This document shows positions 63,580-64,000 of a stretch of DNA of 64,000 nucleotides, in pieces. The notes below the pieces were generated by a model. The model was given only the letters and a program-made list of their open reading frames with translations. It ran no database searches and was not told the origin of the DNA. The translations under genes and the position numbers were made by a program. Each line of letters starts with the position of its first letter. The first letter of the stretch is position 1. The stretch is from NCBI RefSeq assembly GCF_963082655.1, contig NC_081554.1, positions 120,665,869 to 120,729,868 of the forward strand, in the 5' to 3' direction. Origin of the DNA: Stomoxys calcitrans (taxonomy: Eukaryota; Arthropoda; Insecta; Diptera; Muscidae).

Positions 63580-64000
63580 ATATTAAAAAAAATCATTAAA
63601 ATTTAGTCTTTAGATATCATTTATTTGAAATTTTATCTTTAGAAAAATGTTTCATTAAAATTATGAAAATTTTATTTTTTTTTTTAATTTCTTTTACATT
63701 TTGTTTTAAGAAAAAACTTGATTGAAGTTTTGACATTAGAAAAAGTTTAGCTCAAATTTTGTCTTTAGAAAAAATTTTATTGAAATCGTCTGAGTATTCG
63801 AAGTCAATCTAGCCATATCGGTCCGTCCGGTAGACGAAATCACGAAATTTCCGACGAAAGAATGAGGCTATCCGCATGCAATTTTGCATAGATACTTCTT
63901 ATTGTGAGTCGTTTGATGTCTAATATTTGCTAATGGGTAGATTGATTTTAATGTATACAAAAAAAAAAAAAACTAAATTATATACTTAAAAATTCTTTCG
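63580..64000. repeat. Family E and family A-like sequence at the window end
   Basis: 63590-63790 has 'AAATTTTGTCTTTAGAAAA' units (family E). 63800-63960 has 'CAATCTAGCCATATCGGTCC' and 'TGCATAGATACTTCTTATTG', like the minus-strand 3' part of family A. Both are cut by the window edge. Confidence 0.5.

Overview
The window is eukaryotic and looks like a muscoid (muscid-type) fly. It is AT-rich and packed with degenerate non-LTR retrotransposons, Tc1/mariner relics, a Penelope-like remnant, a tRNA-derived SINE family and several diverged ~100-150 bp tandem repeat families of the kind common in muscid genomes. I see no ordinary host protein-coding gene that I would defend. Species is not assigned.

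The centrepiece is a large Polinton/Maverick (adintovirus-like) element at 28964-48609, about 19.6 kb. It is bounded by near-identical terminal inverted repeats (358 bp left, 334 bp right) and a 6-bp target duplication, AATATT. From left to right it holds: a small (+) gene that may be OB-fold-like; ~1.7 kb of iterated noncoding DNA; three small unknown (-) genes; a secreted 222-aa protein; a nearly complete non-LTR retrotransposon nested inside; a second secreted 222-aa protein paralogous to the first; hexon-like capsid protein; a 63-aa basic protein; penton-like protein; integrase with chromodomain; a fibre/coiled-coil gene split by a 1-nt indel in an A-run; a DUF8207-type protein with basic repeats; the packaging ATPase; a phospholipase-A2-like (+) gene; an adenain-like protease (+); and the zinc-finger N-terminal part of PolB in two exons. 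The exonuclease and polymerase domains of PolB are missing, so the element has capsid, packaging, maturation and integration genes but no visible replicase. It sits inside the endonuclease region of an older, decayed LINE: removing the element plus one AATATT rejoins that reading frame.

Left flank (1-28957): a retrotransposon RT scrap; a long tandem array (family C); a Penelope-like fragment with GIY-YIG coding and a possible hammerhead motif; a fold-back mariner deletion derivative whose empty site is preserved in a nearby duplicate; a small fold-back element; decayed Jockey-like, LOA-like, Gypsy and RTE-like fragments; SINEs; and repeat families A, B, C and E.

Right flank (48616-64000): the 3' half of the target LINE, family D arrays, dispersed repeats, about 1.9 kb of relatively repeat-poor DNA (53.3-55.2 kb), a decayed LOA-like LINE interrupted by family D and a SINE, then nested A and C families.

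Family names A-E are mine, for repeats recognised by their internal similarity in this window. Similarity to known families rests on recognition of motifs, not on any search.
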